Of a stretch of DNA of 64,000 nucleotides, positions 53,291-62,808 are shown piece by piece (the stretch's first letter is position 1; the number at the start of each line of letters is the position of its first letter). The position numbers and the translations under genes were made by a program. This DNA comes from Lachnospiraceae bacterium (GTDB lineage: Bacteria; Bacillota; Clostridia; Lachnospirales; Lachnospiraceae). Below the pieces are notes generated by a model. It did no database searches. It saw only the letters and a list, made by a program, of their open reading frames with translations, and had not been told where the DNA came from. The DNA is taken from assembly GCA_024698485.1 (NCBI GenBank), contig JAILRC010000019.1, positions 54,550 through 118,549 on the forward strand, given 5' to 3'.

Positions 53291-53379
53291 ATCTACGTGC
53301 CTCCTGTTATATTTTTTACGGGACAAATTTAGTACAATAAAACTGTTATAAATTCTATTGAAAGCCCGATTTTCTCGCA

Positions 53380-53408
53380 ATTATAATAATACCACAAGGG
53401 CATTGAAA
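53380..53408 (-). promoter_or_regulatory. Probable promoter of the decarboxylase operon
   Basis: TATAAT at 53380-53385 with a weak TTTCAA at 53403-53408, spacer 17, minus strand. It lies after the recX terminator and about 90 bases before the oadG ATG. Confidence 0.5.
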
Positions 53409-53423
53409 ATACAATAAAGAATT

Positions 53424-53455
53424 AAAAAAACGACGGATACATTTTTATGTATCCG
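53424..53455 (-). terminator. Terminator after recX
   Basis: 9-bp stem CGGATACAT / ATGTATCCG (53434-53442 with 53447-53455), four-base loop, then GTCG and seven T on the minus strand. Confidence 0.9.
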
Positions 53456-53467
53456 CCATTGGACATA

Positions 53468-54103
53468 TCAATCAAAGCTTTCCATTTTCAATGCCTTGGA
53501 AATGTTTTCCGCCTTAAAGCCTTTTCTGTAGAACTTTGCAGCCAGTTTCTGTTTTTCTTTGAAGTCCAGTCCCGCGATCTTTTCCGGAGTCATGTTGATC
53601 TTTTTAAGAAGATTGACAACAGCCTTAAGTTCGGTGTTCTCTTCCTCTTCCTCGTTTTCTCCCGAATAGACGTTCTCAATAGCTCTTTCTATGACTTCAT
53701 CGGTCAGTTCTCTTTTTTTAAGAAGAAACCTGATCTCCGCTCTACTCTTCGAGCTTCTGTAACTTCTGATGAGATTTTCCGCCAGCCTGTCATCGTCAAG
53801 GTAATGAAAAGAATCCAAAAAGGAAAATATGTTTTCAATGATCCCCGGGTTGTATCCGTCCTCTTCCAGTTTTTTCTCAAGGGCTCTTCGGGAATAATCC
53901 TTCTTCAAAAGAAGATTCATAGCCCGTTTCTTTCCGTAAGAGATCATCTCCTTGGTGAGTTCTTCCAGTTCCTCTTCGGTCATCTCCTCTTCGCTTCCCT
54001 TGTACATTCCCTTATAGACCGTGAGAAAACTCTCATCGTCAAATAAGATCATGTTTTTGGCTTTTGAAAATTCCCTGATCTCAGAAATGGTAAGCATGAT
54101 CAC
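53468..54103 (-). CDS. recX: Regulatory protein RecX
   Basis: 211 residues, rich in short three-helix repeats ([38 protein letters not shown]), typical of RecX. It modulates RecA filaments. It overlaps recA as ATGA, so the pair is coupled and transcribed together. A second in-frame ATG at 54097 is possible. Confidence 0.93.
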   Translation of the reverse strand: MIMLTISEIREFSKAKNMILFDDESFLTVYKGMYKGSEEEMTEEELEELTKEMISYGKKRAMNLLLKKDYSRRALEKKLEEDGYNPGIIENIFSFLDSFHYLDDDRLAENLIRSYRSSKSRAEIRFLLKKRELTDEVIERAIENVYSGENEEEEENTELKAVVNLLKKINMTPEKIAGLDFKEKQKLAAKFYRKGFKAENISKALKMESFD

Positions 54104-55125
54104 TTCTCTGCTTCGGCTGTGACGGGTGCCAGAGGTGCAAAGCCGAATTTCTCACGTACTTTGTTCTCGATCTCTCTTAAAACATCGGGTCTCTCTTCGA
54201 GGTAGGCCTTAACGTTCTCTCTTCCCTGTCCGATCTTTTCATCGTTGTAGGAGAACCAAGCACCGCTCTTATTGATAATGTTTTCATCGGTGGCAAGATC
54301 CAGGATGTCTCCCGTCTTGGAAATACCTTTACCGAACATGATATCGAACTCTGCTTCCTTAAAGGGCGGAGCCACCTTGTTCTTTACGATCTTGATCTTT
54401 GTCCTGCTGCCGATAACATCGCCCCCTGCCTTGATGGACTCTATACGTCTGACATCCATTCTTACGGAAGCATAGAATTTAAGAGCGCGTCCGCCTGTGG
54501 TGGTCTCAGGGTTACCGAACATTACGCCGAGTTTTTCACGGAGCTGATTGATAAAGATAACAACGCAGTTGGATCTGCTGATGGCTGCGGTGAGTTTTCT
54601 CAGTGCCTGAGACATAAGTCTTGCCTGGAGACCCATATGTGAATCTCCCATGTCCCCTTCTATCTCTGCCTTGGGAACAAGTGCAGCAACAGAGTCAACA
54701 ATGATGATGTCCACAGCACCGGATCGTACCATGGTCTCTGTAATCTCAAGAGCCTGCTCGCCGTTGTCGGGCTGTGAAATGTAAAGATTGTCGATATCAA
54801 CACCGATGTTCTTAGCGTAAACAGGATCCAAAGCATGCTCGGCATCGATGAAGCCTGCAATACCGCCGAGTTTCTGTACCTCGGCAACCATATGAAGAGC
54901 AACGGTGGTCTTACCTGAAGACTCGGGGCCGTAGATCTCAATGATCCTTCCCTTCGGAACACCTCCAACGCCCAAAGCGATGTCAAGAGACAAAGAGCCC
55001 GTTGGGATGGCTTCAACCTGCATGGATGCCGTGTCTCCAAGCTTCATGACGGAGCCTTTGCCATAGGCCTTTTCGATCTGCGCAAGTGCGGAATCCAAGG
55101 CTTTTAATTTATCTGCATCTGCCAT
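54100..55125 (-). CDS. recA: Recombinase RecA
   Basis: 341 residues. Walker [15 protein letters not shown] near residue 65, Walker [11 protein letters not shown] near 140, and DNA-binding loop L1 with [18 protein letters not shown]. It catalyses strand exchange and triggers the SOS response. AAGGAG precedes the ATG. I see no LexA-type palindrome (GAAC-4-GTTC) between the ftsY terminator and recA. Confidence 0.98.
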   Translation of the reverse strand: MADADKLKALDSALAQIEKAYGKGSVMKLGDTASMQVEAIPTGSLSLDIALGVGGVPKGRIIEIYGPESSGKTTVALHMVAEVQKLGGIAGFIDAEHALDPVYAKNIGVDIDNLYISQPDNGEQALEITETMVRSGAVDIIIVDSVAALVPKAEIEGDMGDSHMGLQARLMSQALRKLTAAISRSNCVVIFINQLREKLGVMFGNPETTTGGRALKFYASVRMDVRRIESIKAGGDVIGSRTKIKIVKNKVAPPFKEAEFDIMFGKGISKTGDILDLATDENIINKSGAWFSYNDEKIGQGRENVKAYLEERPDVLREIENKVREKFGFAPLAPVTAEAEK

Positions 55126-55146
55126 TATATATACACTCCTTTTGTT

Positions 55147-56127
55147 TTATTCGTGACTTTGGTACATAAATCTTCGCAAAACAGCCAAAGGAATACAAGG
55201 GCAAAAGCAAAAATGGGATGTAGAAAAAAACATCCCATTTTTGTATATTTTGCACGATTTTTTATTTTCGAACAGAGACTTTACATACTCGTCGGGATCG
55301 AATTTCTTAAGGCTGTCTATCTTCTCTCCCAGACCGATGTATTTTACCGGAACCGAGAGTTCTGACTGGACCGCTATGGCAATGCCGCCTTTTGCGGTTC
55401 CTTCCAGCTTTGTGATGATGATGCCTGAAACGGGAGCCACTTCATTAAACTCCCTTGCCTGAACAAGAGCATTCTGCCCTGTGGTGCCGTCAAGCACCAC
55501 AAGAGTTTCACGCTTTGCTTCCGGAAATTCTCTGGAGATCACCCTGTCGATCTTGTTGAGCTCATCCATGAGATTCTTTTTATTCTGCAGACGTCCCGCA
55601 GTATCCACAAGAAGAACATCCGCTTTTCTTGCCTTTGCTGCATTTAATGCATCAAAGACCACAGCAGCGGGATCCGAGCCCTCATTTTGAGAGATCATGT
55701 CAACTCCCGCTCTTTTTGCCCACTCTCCCAGCTGGTCGATGGCCGCTGCTCTGAAGGTGTCGGCAGCACAGATCAGCACTTTTTTTCCGTTATTTTTAAG
55801 AGAAGCGGCAAGTTTTCCCACTGAGGAAGTCTTTCCCACTCCGTTGACTCCGATCATCAGAACCACCGAAGGTCCCTTCTCAAAATCATAGGCGTCATCG
55901 GGAACGTTCATCTGTTCCCTGATGGAATCCATAAGAAGGTTTTTGCAGTCTTCGGGTTTATAGATCTTCTTTTCCTTAACTTTTTGCTTTAGGGATGCTA
56001 TGATCTTGCCTGCAGTGTTGACACCCACATCCGCCATAACGAGATTTTCTTCGATCTCATCGTAAAGATCGTCGTCGATGATCTCAGCTCCTGTAAAGAA
56101 AGCTGCTATTTTTCTGAATATTCCCAT
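55147..56127 (-). CDS. ftsY: SRP receptor GTPase FtsY with an abnormal C-terminal extension
   Basis: 326 residues from the ATG at 56127 (MGIFRKIAAFFTGAE), with AGGAG upstream. The NG domain shows GVNGVGKTSSVGKLA, DTAGRLQNK and TKLEGTAKGG. It docks SRP-bound ribosomes at the membrane. The normal end of the family is reached at FDPDEYVKSLFENK (residue 289). The frame then continues for 37 residues through the 12-bp terminator hairpin (55209-55242). Adding one A to the AAAA run at 55265-55268 would create TTC GAA AAA TAA, restoring a stop there. A sequencing indel or a real stop-codon loss are both possible. Confidence 0.93.
   Translation of the reverse strand: MGIFRKIAAFFTGAEIIDDDLYDEIEENLVMADVGVNTAGKIIASLKQKVKEKKIYKPEDCKNLLMDSIREQMNVPDDAYDFEKGPSVVLMIGVNGVGKTSSVGKLAASLKNNGKKVLICAADTFRAAAIDQLGEWAKRAGVDMISQNEGSDPAAVVFDALNAAKARKADVLLVDTAGRLQNKKNLMDELNKIDRVISREFPEAKRETLVVLDGTTGQNALVQAREFNEVAPVSGIIITKLEGTAKGGIAIAVQSELSVPVKYIGLGEKIDSLKKFDPDEYVKSLFENKKSCKIYKNGMFFSTSHFCFCPCIPLAVLRRFMYQSHE
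55209..55242 (-). terminator. Terminator of the smc-ftsY unit, inside the ftsY frame
   Basis: Perfect 12-bp stem AAAAATGGGATG / CATCCCATTTTT (55209-55220 with 55231-55242), 10-base loop, then GCTTTTGC on the minus strand. It lies upstream of the annotated ftsY stop codon. Confidence 0.8.
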
Positions 56128-56138
56128 ATTACTCCTGA

Positions 56139-59100
56139 TCAATTTGAAAGAGAATTCTCAATGAGGCTTACGGAAACCAGAGCCGAAACGCCCTTTTCCT
56201 GCATGGTGATACCATACAGAGCATCCGCGGAAGCCATTGTTCCTCTTCTGTGTGTAATGACGATAAACTGGGTATGGTTCGTCAATTTATGCAGATAACG
56301 TGCATATCTGCCCACGTTACTGTCATCCAGCGCAGCCTCGATCTCGTCCAGAAGACAGAACGGTGAAGGCTTCAGGTTCTGGATGGCAAAGAGCAATGCT
56401 ATGGCTGTAAGCGCCCTTTCTCCACCGGAAAGCATCATCATGTTCTGCAGTTTCTTTCCCGGAGGCTGGGCATTGATCTTAATGCCTGCCGTAAGAACAT
56501 CCTCATCTTCCATGAGTTCCAGTGTACCCTGACCGCCTCCGAAAAGTTCCTTGAACACCACGTCAAACTCATCTCTGATGAGAGCAAACTTCTCATTAAA
56601 GAGATTTCTCATCTCTTCTTCAAGAGTTTCAATGATGCCCTTGAGTTTATCCTCCGCTTCGATGATATCATTTCTCTGAACCGTATACAGGTTGTATCGC
56701 TCGGACACTTCCTTATACTGTTCGATGGCATTTACGTTTACATCACCCAGGCCCTTGATCTTGCTCTTGATCTCGGAAACGCCCTTCTTGACTGCATTGT
56801 AACCGCCAAGAGTGTCATCACGTTTTTCTTTCGCGGAATCCACCGTAACTTCATACTCATTCCACATGTAAGCACATTGTTCGTCAATGACTTCACCGAT
56901 CCTGGTGATCTGGTTTTCAATACGGAAGGCATCCTTTTCAAGTGAAGTAAGTGTCTTTGCCAATTCCTCGTGACGATTGAAGAAATCCTTGTGGCCCTTG
57001 GTGATCACTGCCTTTTCTTTCTCAAGGCCCTCGATCTCCTTGTCCATCTCTTCCACATCCAGCTTCCAAGAAGCGATGTCCGAATGAGCCTGTTTGATCT
57101 CCTCGTCGAGAGAAGCCAGCTGATCTTCGGAAGATTTTTCATTGGAATCCAGTTCTGTGATCTCTTCTTTGAATTTTTCTATCTCTGAATTGAGACGAGC
57201 AACCGTTTCGTCGATGAAACCGAGGGTGTGTTCAAGTCCTGCAAACTCAACTCTCAATGATGATTCTCTTTCATTGGAGTATCTTTCCAGTCTTCTTTCC
57301 TCATCCAGCTTGTGGTTGAGGCCCTCGATGGCATCATTGATCTCGATCCTTCTTGCCTCATTGGCTTCCAGATCCTTGGACAGTTTTTCTGCCGCCATGT
57401 TGTTTTCGGCAGTTTTTCTTTCAAGATCGTGTATCTCCAGTTCGGTAACCGAGAAGGATTCCTTGCTTTCCTTCAGGCGCTCTTTTTCCTTTTCCAGATT
57501 CATCTGGATCGTGTTCTGCCTGATGTTGAGTTTTCCGATCTCTTCATGCTTTTTGGCGATTTCTTCCGAGATCTTGTCTGCCATTTCCTTGAAGCCGTCA
57601 CGCTCCCTGCTTAAGGCATTTACCTTCACAAGGATCTTCTGAACCTGCTTCTCCGCTTCTTCCATTTCACGTTTACGTCCAAGAAGATTGGAATTGTTCT
57701 TGTAGGAACCGCCGGAAAGCGAACCTCCCGGATTCAGCTGTTCTCCTTCAAGAGTTACAATCCTCAAAGAGTAATTGTTGGCTTTTGCAAGTTTCAATGC
57801 ATTGTCGATGTCATCCACCACAATGATCCTGCCGAGGAGATACTTGACCACCTCAGCATATTCTTTCGATGTCTTTACAAGCTTGTTGGCATATCCGATG
57901 ACTCCCGCGGCTTTAAGAAGTGCGGGATCCTGATTCGCTTCCTTAGCGGTGATGGCATTCAAAGGAAGGAACGTGGCACGACCGAGCTTATTTTCCTTAA
58001 GGAATTCGATCATGCGTTTAGCCGTGGCTTCATCCCTGGTGACAATGTTCTGGATGTTTCCGCCCAAAGCCGTCTCAACGGCTGTCTCATACTTTTCGTC
58101 AACCTCGATGATGTCGGAAACAACGCCTATGAGGCCCGGATATTTGGGCTTCTGTTCCATCACCTTCTTGATGCTGTTACCGTAGCCCTCATATCTTTCC
58201 GAAAAATCACGGAGTGTACCCACTCTGGATTCAAGTTCGATCTTTTCCTTCTGGAACTTTTCGAGAAAACCTGTGGTCTCGTCCAGTCTTTCCCTTAATT
58301 TCTGCTTCTCATTCTTCTGAGCGGAAATGGCCGTTTCCAGTTCTTCCAGTTTTTCGCCTATTTCCGTGAGTTCACGGTTAAAGGTTTCGACAGCGGTCTC
58401 ATACTCGTTTTCAAAGTTCTTCTGATTGAGAACTTTCTTTGTGAGTTCCGCTTTCTTTAATGCATTCTGTTCATTCAGCGTCTCGAACTTCTGCTTCTCG
58501 GTCTTGATCTTCGAATCCTCTTTAATGAGGTTCATAAGGTCACCGTTATACTTTTCGATCTCCGCGGAACAAGCCTTGATCCTTTCCTGGATGTTGTTGA
58601 GTTCATCCCCGGAATCCGACTGATTGCTCTTTAATTCCTCGATCTGTTTTAAAGTATCCTTACGGCTTTCACCCTGTTTTTCTATTTCTTCGAGACGCTG
58701 ATCTATCTCTTCGTTGATGGTGTTTTTACGCTGTTCGTAATGAGCATTGCTCTGATAGAGGGAATTCTTTTTCTCCTCCATGAGTCTGATCTCGCCTTCA
58801 CGTTTCTCCGAAGAGATGAGAAGCGAGTTTTTCTTCTCCCTGCTCTCATCGATCTTTGAGGTGAAAACACTCATCTCACCCTCAAGACGCTCATACTCCA
58901 GTTTGGTATTGTCGTAATCCTTCTGGGTGTTTTCGATATCGTTTTTAATGATATCCTGTTTTTGAAGAGCCTCTTCCTTTGCTTCCGTATTCTTGTCATA
59001 GTCCGCAAGAAAAAGATTGATCTCGTACTTTTTAAGTTCTTCGTTGAGTTTCAGATACTCTTTTGCAACTTCGGACTGCTTTTCCAGAGGTCCAACCTGC

Positions 59101-59699
59101 TTTTCGATCTCCGAAAGGATGTCCGTGATACGGGCCAGATTCAATCCCTCTTCTTCAAGTTCCTTTTCGGCTGCGGCTTTTCTCTTCTTGTATTTTACAA
59201 TACCTGCCGCCTCATCGAAAAGTTCACGTCTGTCTTCGGGTTTTCCCGAAAGGATCTTGTCGATCTGACCCTGTCCGATGATAGAGTAGCCTTCCTTACC
59301 GATACCGGTATCAAAAAACAACTCCTGAACATCACGAAGACGACAGGTGTTTCCGTTGATCAGATATTCACTTTCTCCCGAACGGTAGACACGACGTGCC
59401 ACCGTAACTTCTTCATAATCGATGTTGAGAGCCCTGTCCGAGTTGTCAAAGGTAATGGCCACATAAGCAAAACCCATGGCTTTTCTCAACTGGGTACCCG
59501 AAAAGATTATATCCTCCATCTTGCTTCCGCGGAGCTGTTTTGCGCTCTGTTCGCCCAAAACCCATCTCACCGCATCCGCAACATTACTTTTTCCCGAACC
59601 GTTGGGGCCAACGATGGCTGTGATGCCGTCGTTGAACTTGAAAAGTATTCTGTTGGCGAAGGATTTGAATCCGTGTATTTCTATGGATTTAAGATACAT
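56139..59699 (-). CDS. smc: Chromosome segregation protein SMC
   Basis: 1186 residues. N-terminal Walker A GPNGSGKSNVADAVRWVLGE; long coiled coils (about 170-500 and 670-1000) around a hinge at about 510-660 (PGLIGVVSDIIEVDE); C-terminal signature LSGGERALTAIALLFA and Walker B CLLDEIEAALDD. It compacts and separates chromosomes with ScpA and ScpB. It is between rnc and ftsY, the canonical Firmicutes order. Confidence 0.98.
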   Translation of the reverse strand: MYLKSIEIHGFKSFANRILFKFNDGITAIVGPNGSGKSNVADAVRWVLGEQSAKQLRGSKMEDIIFSGTQLRKAMGFAYVAITFDNSDRALNIDYEEVTVARRVYRSGESEYLINGNTCRLRDVQELFFDTGIGKEGYSIIGQGQIDKILSGKPEDRRELFDEAAGIVKYKKRKAAAEKELEEEGLNLARITDILSEIEKQVGPLEKQSEVAKEYLKLNEELKKYEINLFLADYDKNTEAKEEALQKQDIIKNDIENTQKDYDNTKLEYERLEGEMSVFTSKIDESREKKNSLLISSEKREGEIRLMEEKKNSLYQSNAHYEQRKNTINEEIDQRLEEIEKQGESRKDTLKQIEELKSNQSDSGDELNNIQERIKACSAEIEKYNGDLMNLIKEDSKIKTEKQKFETLNEQNALKKAELTKKVLNQKNFENEYETAVETFNRELTEIGEKLEELETAISAQKNEKQKLRERLDETTGFLEKFQKEKIELESRVGTLRDFSERYEGYGNSIKKVMEQKPKYPGLIGVVSDIIEVDEKYETAVETALGGNIQNIVTRDEATAKRMIEFLKENKLGRATFLPLNAITAKEANQDPALLKAAGVIGYANKLVKTSKEYAEVVKYLLGRIIVVDDIDNALKLAKANNYSLRIVTLEGEQLNPGGSLSGGSYKNNSNLLGRKREMEEAEKQVQKILVKVNALSRERDGFKEMADKISEEIAKKHEEIGKLNIRQNTIQMNLEKEKERLKESKESFSVTELEIHDLERKTAENNMAAEKLSKDLEANEARRIEINDAIEGLNHKLDEERRLERYSNERESSLRVEFAGLEHTLGFIDETVARLNSEIEKFKEEITELDSNEKSSEDQLASLDEEIKQAHSDIASWKLDVEEMDKEIEGLEKEKAVITKGHKDFFNRHEELAKTLTSLEKDAFRIENQITRIGEVIDEQCAYMWNEYEVTVDSAKEKRDDTLGGYNAVKKGVSEIKSKIKGLGDVNVNAIEQYKEVSERYNLYTVQRNDIIEAEDKLKGIIETLEEEMRNLFNEKFALIRDEFDVVFKELFGGGQGTLELMEDEDVLTAGIKINAQPPGKKLQNMMMLSGGERALTAIALLFAIQNLKPSPFCLLDEIEAALDDSNVGRYARYLHKLTNHTQFIVITHRRGTMASADALYGITMQEKGVSALVSVSLIENSLSN

Positions 59700-59757
59700 T
59701 TTTACCTGCTTTCGGCTAAAGATCGCTCTTTTGCCGGATCTTGTTTTTTATTGTTCT

Positions 59758-60447
59758 TTAAAGCTGAAATCCTATATAGGTCTTGTAGGCAGCCTCCTGC
59801 TCGGCAGCCTTTTTGCTCTTTCCCTTGCCTGTTTCCATGGGCTGACCGTCGATCACCACCCGGGCCACAAATTCTTTGTTGTGATCCGGACCCGACTCTG
59901 AAAGGATCTCATATTGAACACTTTTCTTCATTTTGTTTTGAACAAACTCCTGAAGCAAGGATTTGCTGTCATGAAAAAGTGCCTTCTTCTCAATATCGTT
60001 CAAAACAAAGCGAAGAATGAATTTCTTTGCTTCCTCAAAACCGCCGTCAAGGAAAATGGCTCCGATCACTGCTTCAAAAGCATCCGACACTATGGAATCC
60101 CTGTACCTTCCGCCGTTCTTGTTTTCGCCGAAGCCCAGGATCAGGAAATCCGAAAGGTTGATCTCCTTTGCATCATTTGCAAGGGAAGGTTCGCAAACCA
60201 GGCTGGCACGCATTTTTGTCATTTCGCCTTCCGGTTTTTCCGGAAAATGATCGTAAAGATATTCGCTGGAAACAAGTTCAAGAACCGCATCCCCAAGGAA
60301 TTCGATCCTTTCGTTGCTTTCGGTCTTATTTACCATACGCTCGTGCACAACCGAACTGTGGGTAAGGGCAAGTTCAAGATTCTTAATGTTCTTGAACTCA
60401 TAACCGATGTTCTTTTGAAGTTCGGATAAATTGTTATTAACAACCAT
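59758..60447 (-). CDS. rnc: Ribonuclease III
   Basis: 229 residues from the ATG at 60447. The catalytic signature ERIEFLGDAVLEL is near residue 46 and the second acidic cluster is VSDAFEAVIGAIFLDGG; a double-stranded RNA-binding domain forms the C-terminus (KEFVARVVIDGQ to KKAAEQEAA). It processes rRNA precursors and structured mRNAs. A TTG at 60453 is in frame, but the AGG is better spaced for the ATG. An attenuator-like terminator separates it from acpP. Confidence 0.97.
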   Translation of the reverse strand: MVVNNNLSELQKNIGYEFKNIKNLELALTHSSVVHERMVNKTESNERIEFLGDAVLELVSSEYLYDHFPEKPEGEMTKMRASLVCEPSLANDAKEINLSDFLILGFGENKNGGRYRDSIVSDAFEAVIGAIFLDGGFEEAKKFILRFVLNDIEKKALFHDSKSLLQEFVQNKMKKSVQYEILSESGPDHNKEFVARVVIDGQPMETGKGKSKKAAEQEAAYKTYIGFQL

Positions 60448-60465
60448 GATCAATATACCTGCCCG

Positions 60466-60516
60466 AAAAAAACGGACACTTAAGTCTTAAGACTATACCC
60501 ATAAGACAAAAGTGTC
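60466..60516 (-). terminator. Terminator or attenuator between acpP and rnc
   Basis: Outer stem GACACTT / AAGTGTC (60475-60481 with 60510-60516), an inner GTCTTA / TAAGAC stem, then CG and seven T on the minus strand. The acpP transcript probably ends here in part. Confidence 0.85.
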
Positions 60517-60545
60517 TGCTTCTTTTTCTTAATTAAATTAATACA

Positions 60546-60776
60546 TTATCGAAGGAAGAGCTTGATCTGCTCAACCGCATCGTTCACAGTAACGATCTTT
60601 TCAGCAGCTTCATTGGGAATCTCGATATCAAATTCCTCTTCAATACCCATGATGATCTGAAAAACATCCAATGAGTCGGCGCCAAGATCCTCAACAAATG
60701 TAGAGTCAGGGGTGATCTCATCTTCACTGATGTTCAAAACCTCACTGATAATCGATCTGATCTTTTCAAATTCCAT
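60546..60776 (-). CDS. acpP: Acyl carrier protein
   Basis: 76 residues, strongly acidic. The phosphopantetheine serine is in [12 protein letters not shown]. It carries acyl chains in fatty-acid synthesis. It follows plsX by 5 bases and precedes rnc after a strong hairpin. Confidence 0.97.
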   Translation of the reverse strand: MEFEKIRSIISEVLNISEDEITPDSTFVEDLGADSLDVFQIIMGIEEEFDIEIPNEAAEKIVTVNDAVEQIKLFLR

Positions 60777-60781
60777 AACAC

Positions 60782-61804
60782 TTATTCCTCCGGTGAATCA
60801 TCTAACATTATACTGTCTTTTATTTTTTCATTTATCTTCTGCTTTTTGAAATCCAAAGCCTGCAGAAGTGAATTTTTAACTTCTTTTGCGGTAGCGCTTC
60901 CGTGAGTCTTGAGAACAAGACCGTTAAGCCCCAGAAGGGGTGCGCTGCCGTATTCGTCAGCCATAAGCTTTTTCAGCGTTTTTTTCAAAGCGGGTTTTAC
61001 AAGAAGACCGCCGATCTTACTCTTAAGGTTTGAGTAAAAACTCTGCTTAACGATGCCTATTAAAGCTTTTGTGGTTCCCTCGTAAAGTTTCAGGATGACA
61101 TTGCCAACAAAACCTTCGCATACGATAACATCCGCATATCCGTTGGGAATCTCTCTTGCTTCAATGCTTCCGATGAAATTTATATCTTTACATTCCTTGA
61201 GTAAAGGATAGGTTTCTTTAACCAGCTGATTGCCTTTTTCCTCTTCAAGTCCGATGTTGACAATTGCAACCCTCGGTTTTTCAACACCTGTTGTGTTTGC
61301 AAAATAGATGGAACCCATTTTTGCAAACTGTACAAGATGAGAAGATCTGGCATCCACATTTGCTCCCGAATCCACAAGAAGGGAAACACCCTTTGCGGTG
61401 GGAAACATGGTTCCGATAGGAGGTCTTTCGACTCCCTTGATCCTTCCCACGATGAGCTGACCGCCAACAAGAACCGCTCCCGTACTTCCTGCCGAAAGGA
61501 AAGCGTCCGCTTCACCCTTCTTAACAAGATTGCATCCCACAACAATGGAAGAATCTTTCTTTCTTCTGATGGCATTTACCGGAGCTTCGTCACAGGAAAT
61601 GACTTCCGTAGCATTAACTATCTCAATATTGGGATTGTCAGCGCCGAATTTCTGAAGTTCAGCCTTAACTGTTTCTTCAGGACCTACAAGTTTCACAAAA
61701 ATATTTGGCTGTTGTGCTACCGCTTCAACGCACCCTTTGACGATCTCATAAGGTGCATTGTCTCCGCCCATGGCATCAACAGCAACGACTATCTTGTCTT
61801 CCAT
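60782..61804 (-). CDS. plsX: Phosphate acyltransferase PlsX
   Basis: 340 residues. The N-terminus [19 protein letters not shown] and the segment [20 protein letters not shown] are family signatures. It makes acyl-phosphate from acyl-ACP for PlsY (16369-17031). It precedes acpP, its acyl donor, and follows cheR by 12 bases. Confidence 0.97.
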   Translation of the reverse strand: MEDKIVVAVDAMGGDNAPYEIVKGCVEAVAQQPNIFVKLVGPEETVKAELQKFGADNPNIEIVNATEVISCDEAPVNAIRRKKDSSIVVGCNLVKKGEADAFLSAGSTGAVLVGGQLIVGRIKGVERPPIGTMFPTAKGVSLLVDSGANVDARSSHLVQFAKMGSIYFANTTGVEKPRVAIVNIGLEEEKGNQLVKETYPLLKECKDINFIGSIEAREIPNGYADVIVCEGFVGNVILKLYEGTTKALIGIVKQSFYSNLKSKIGGLLVKPALKKTLKKLMADEYGSAPLLGLNGLVLKTHGSATAKEVKNSLLQALDFKKQKINEKIKDSIMLDDSPEE

Positions 61805-61816
61805 GGTTCCTCCGGA

Positions 61817-62590
61817 TTACATTTTTCTGTAGAAAAATGATTTCGCAGTTGAGTAATTCAAACTGTATGACTGAATTATCTGTTCGGTGGATCCGACGAA
61901 AAGCAGACCGTCTTTCTTTAAAGCAGCATTGAATTTCTTGTATATTTCGTTCTTGGCTTCTTCCGTGAAGTAAATGAGAACGTTTCTGCATACTATAAGA
62001 TCGCAATCCGCGGGATAAGGATCCTTAAGAAGATTGGCGTTCTTGAATTCAACACATTTCTTGATATCGTCGGATATTTTATAAGTGTACTCGTTAACCT
62101 GTGTAAAATATTTCTGGAACAGGTCCTTCGGAACACTTTTCAAACTCTTGTCGATATAGAGTCCGGCCTTTGCCTTCTCGATCACCTGCTTGTCAATATC
62201 CGTAGCCAGGATCTTAATGGATGTAAGAGGCAGATATCTGGACAGGAGCATGACAATGGTGTAAGGCTCGTCGCCTGTGGAGCAGGCGGCACTCCATATC
62301 TTCGGAGACCTTGTTTTCGATAAGATTTCAGGAAGAAGTTCTTTTTCAAGGATCTCCCACTGCTCGGGATTTCTGAAAAACTCCGATACATTGATGGTGA
62401 GATAGTTTACAAATTCCTCAAAAAGAATTCTGTCCTTTCTGATAGCGGTAACATACTCGGCATAGGACCCGAATCCGTTCTTCATAATAAGAGAATCGAT
62501 CCTTCTGCGCATCTGTTTCTCTTTGTATGCACTCAAATCTATTTGGGTTAAGGTAAATATTTCTTTTTTAAACGCTTCGTAATCGTCCAT
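61817..62590 (-). CDS. cheR: Chemotaxis protein methyltransferase CheR
   Basis: 257 residues from the ATG at 62590 (MDDYEAFKKEIFTL); GGTGA overlapping the upstream ATG at 62599 could serve as its ribosome site. The N-terminal CheR domain (NYLTINVSEFFRNPEQW) is followed by the SAM-binding domain with IWSAACSTGDEPYTI and CDLIVCRNVLIYF. It methylates glutamates of chemoreceptors. No other chemotaxis genes are nearby; the position between ispH-rpsA and plsX is unusual outside this lineage. Confidence 0.92.
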   Translation of the reverse strand: MDDYEAFKKEIFTLTQIDLSAYKEKQMRRRIDSLIMKNGFGSYAEYVTAIRKDRILFEEFVNYLTINVSEFFRNPEQWEILEKELLPEILSKTRSPKIWSAACSTGDEPYTIVMLLSRYLPLTSIKILATDIDKQVIEKAKAGLYIDKSLKSVPKDLFQKYFTQVNEYTYKISDDIKKCVEFKNANLLKDPYPADCDLIVCRNVLIYFTEEAKNEIYKKFNAALKKDGLLFVGSTEQIIQSYSLNYSTAKSFFYRKM

Positions 62591-62658
62591 ATTCACCATA
62601 CAGGAGCGTGAACGCTTCTGCTCTCCTTTTTCTTAGAATTGGGTAGCCGCCTTTTTCT

Positions 62659-62712
62659 AAAAAACAGGAGGTGTTCCGCTGTCACCGTACAGGATGTCAC
62701 GGAGACACCTCC
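62659..62712 (-). terminator. Terminator after ispH-rpsA
   Basis: 8-bp stem GGAGGTGT / ACACCTCC (62667-62674 with 62705-62712), 30-base structured loop, followed by TG and six T on the minus strand. It separates the fusion gene from cheR. Confidence 0.87.
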
Positions 62713-62808
62713 CATAATGTCTTTAGTAGATCGCTTTCGCTAACTCATATAACCCCTGTTTATCTAGGGCGGGCTAATTCAAGCAACACTTCGTCAGATA
62801 TGGATTGA

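Noticed and set aside
55126..55208. SOS (LexA) box upstream of recA
   Set aside because: No GAAC-4-GTTC or similar palindrome is visible in this stretch.
58962..60020. Long open frame on the plus strand (352 codons) opposite smc and rnc
   Set aside because: Antisense to two clearly identified genes, with no homology that I recognise.
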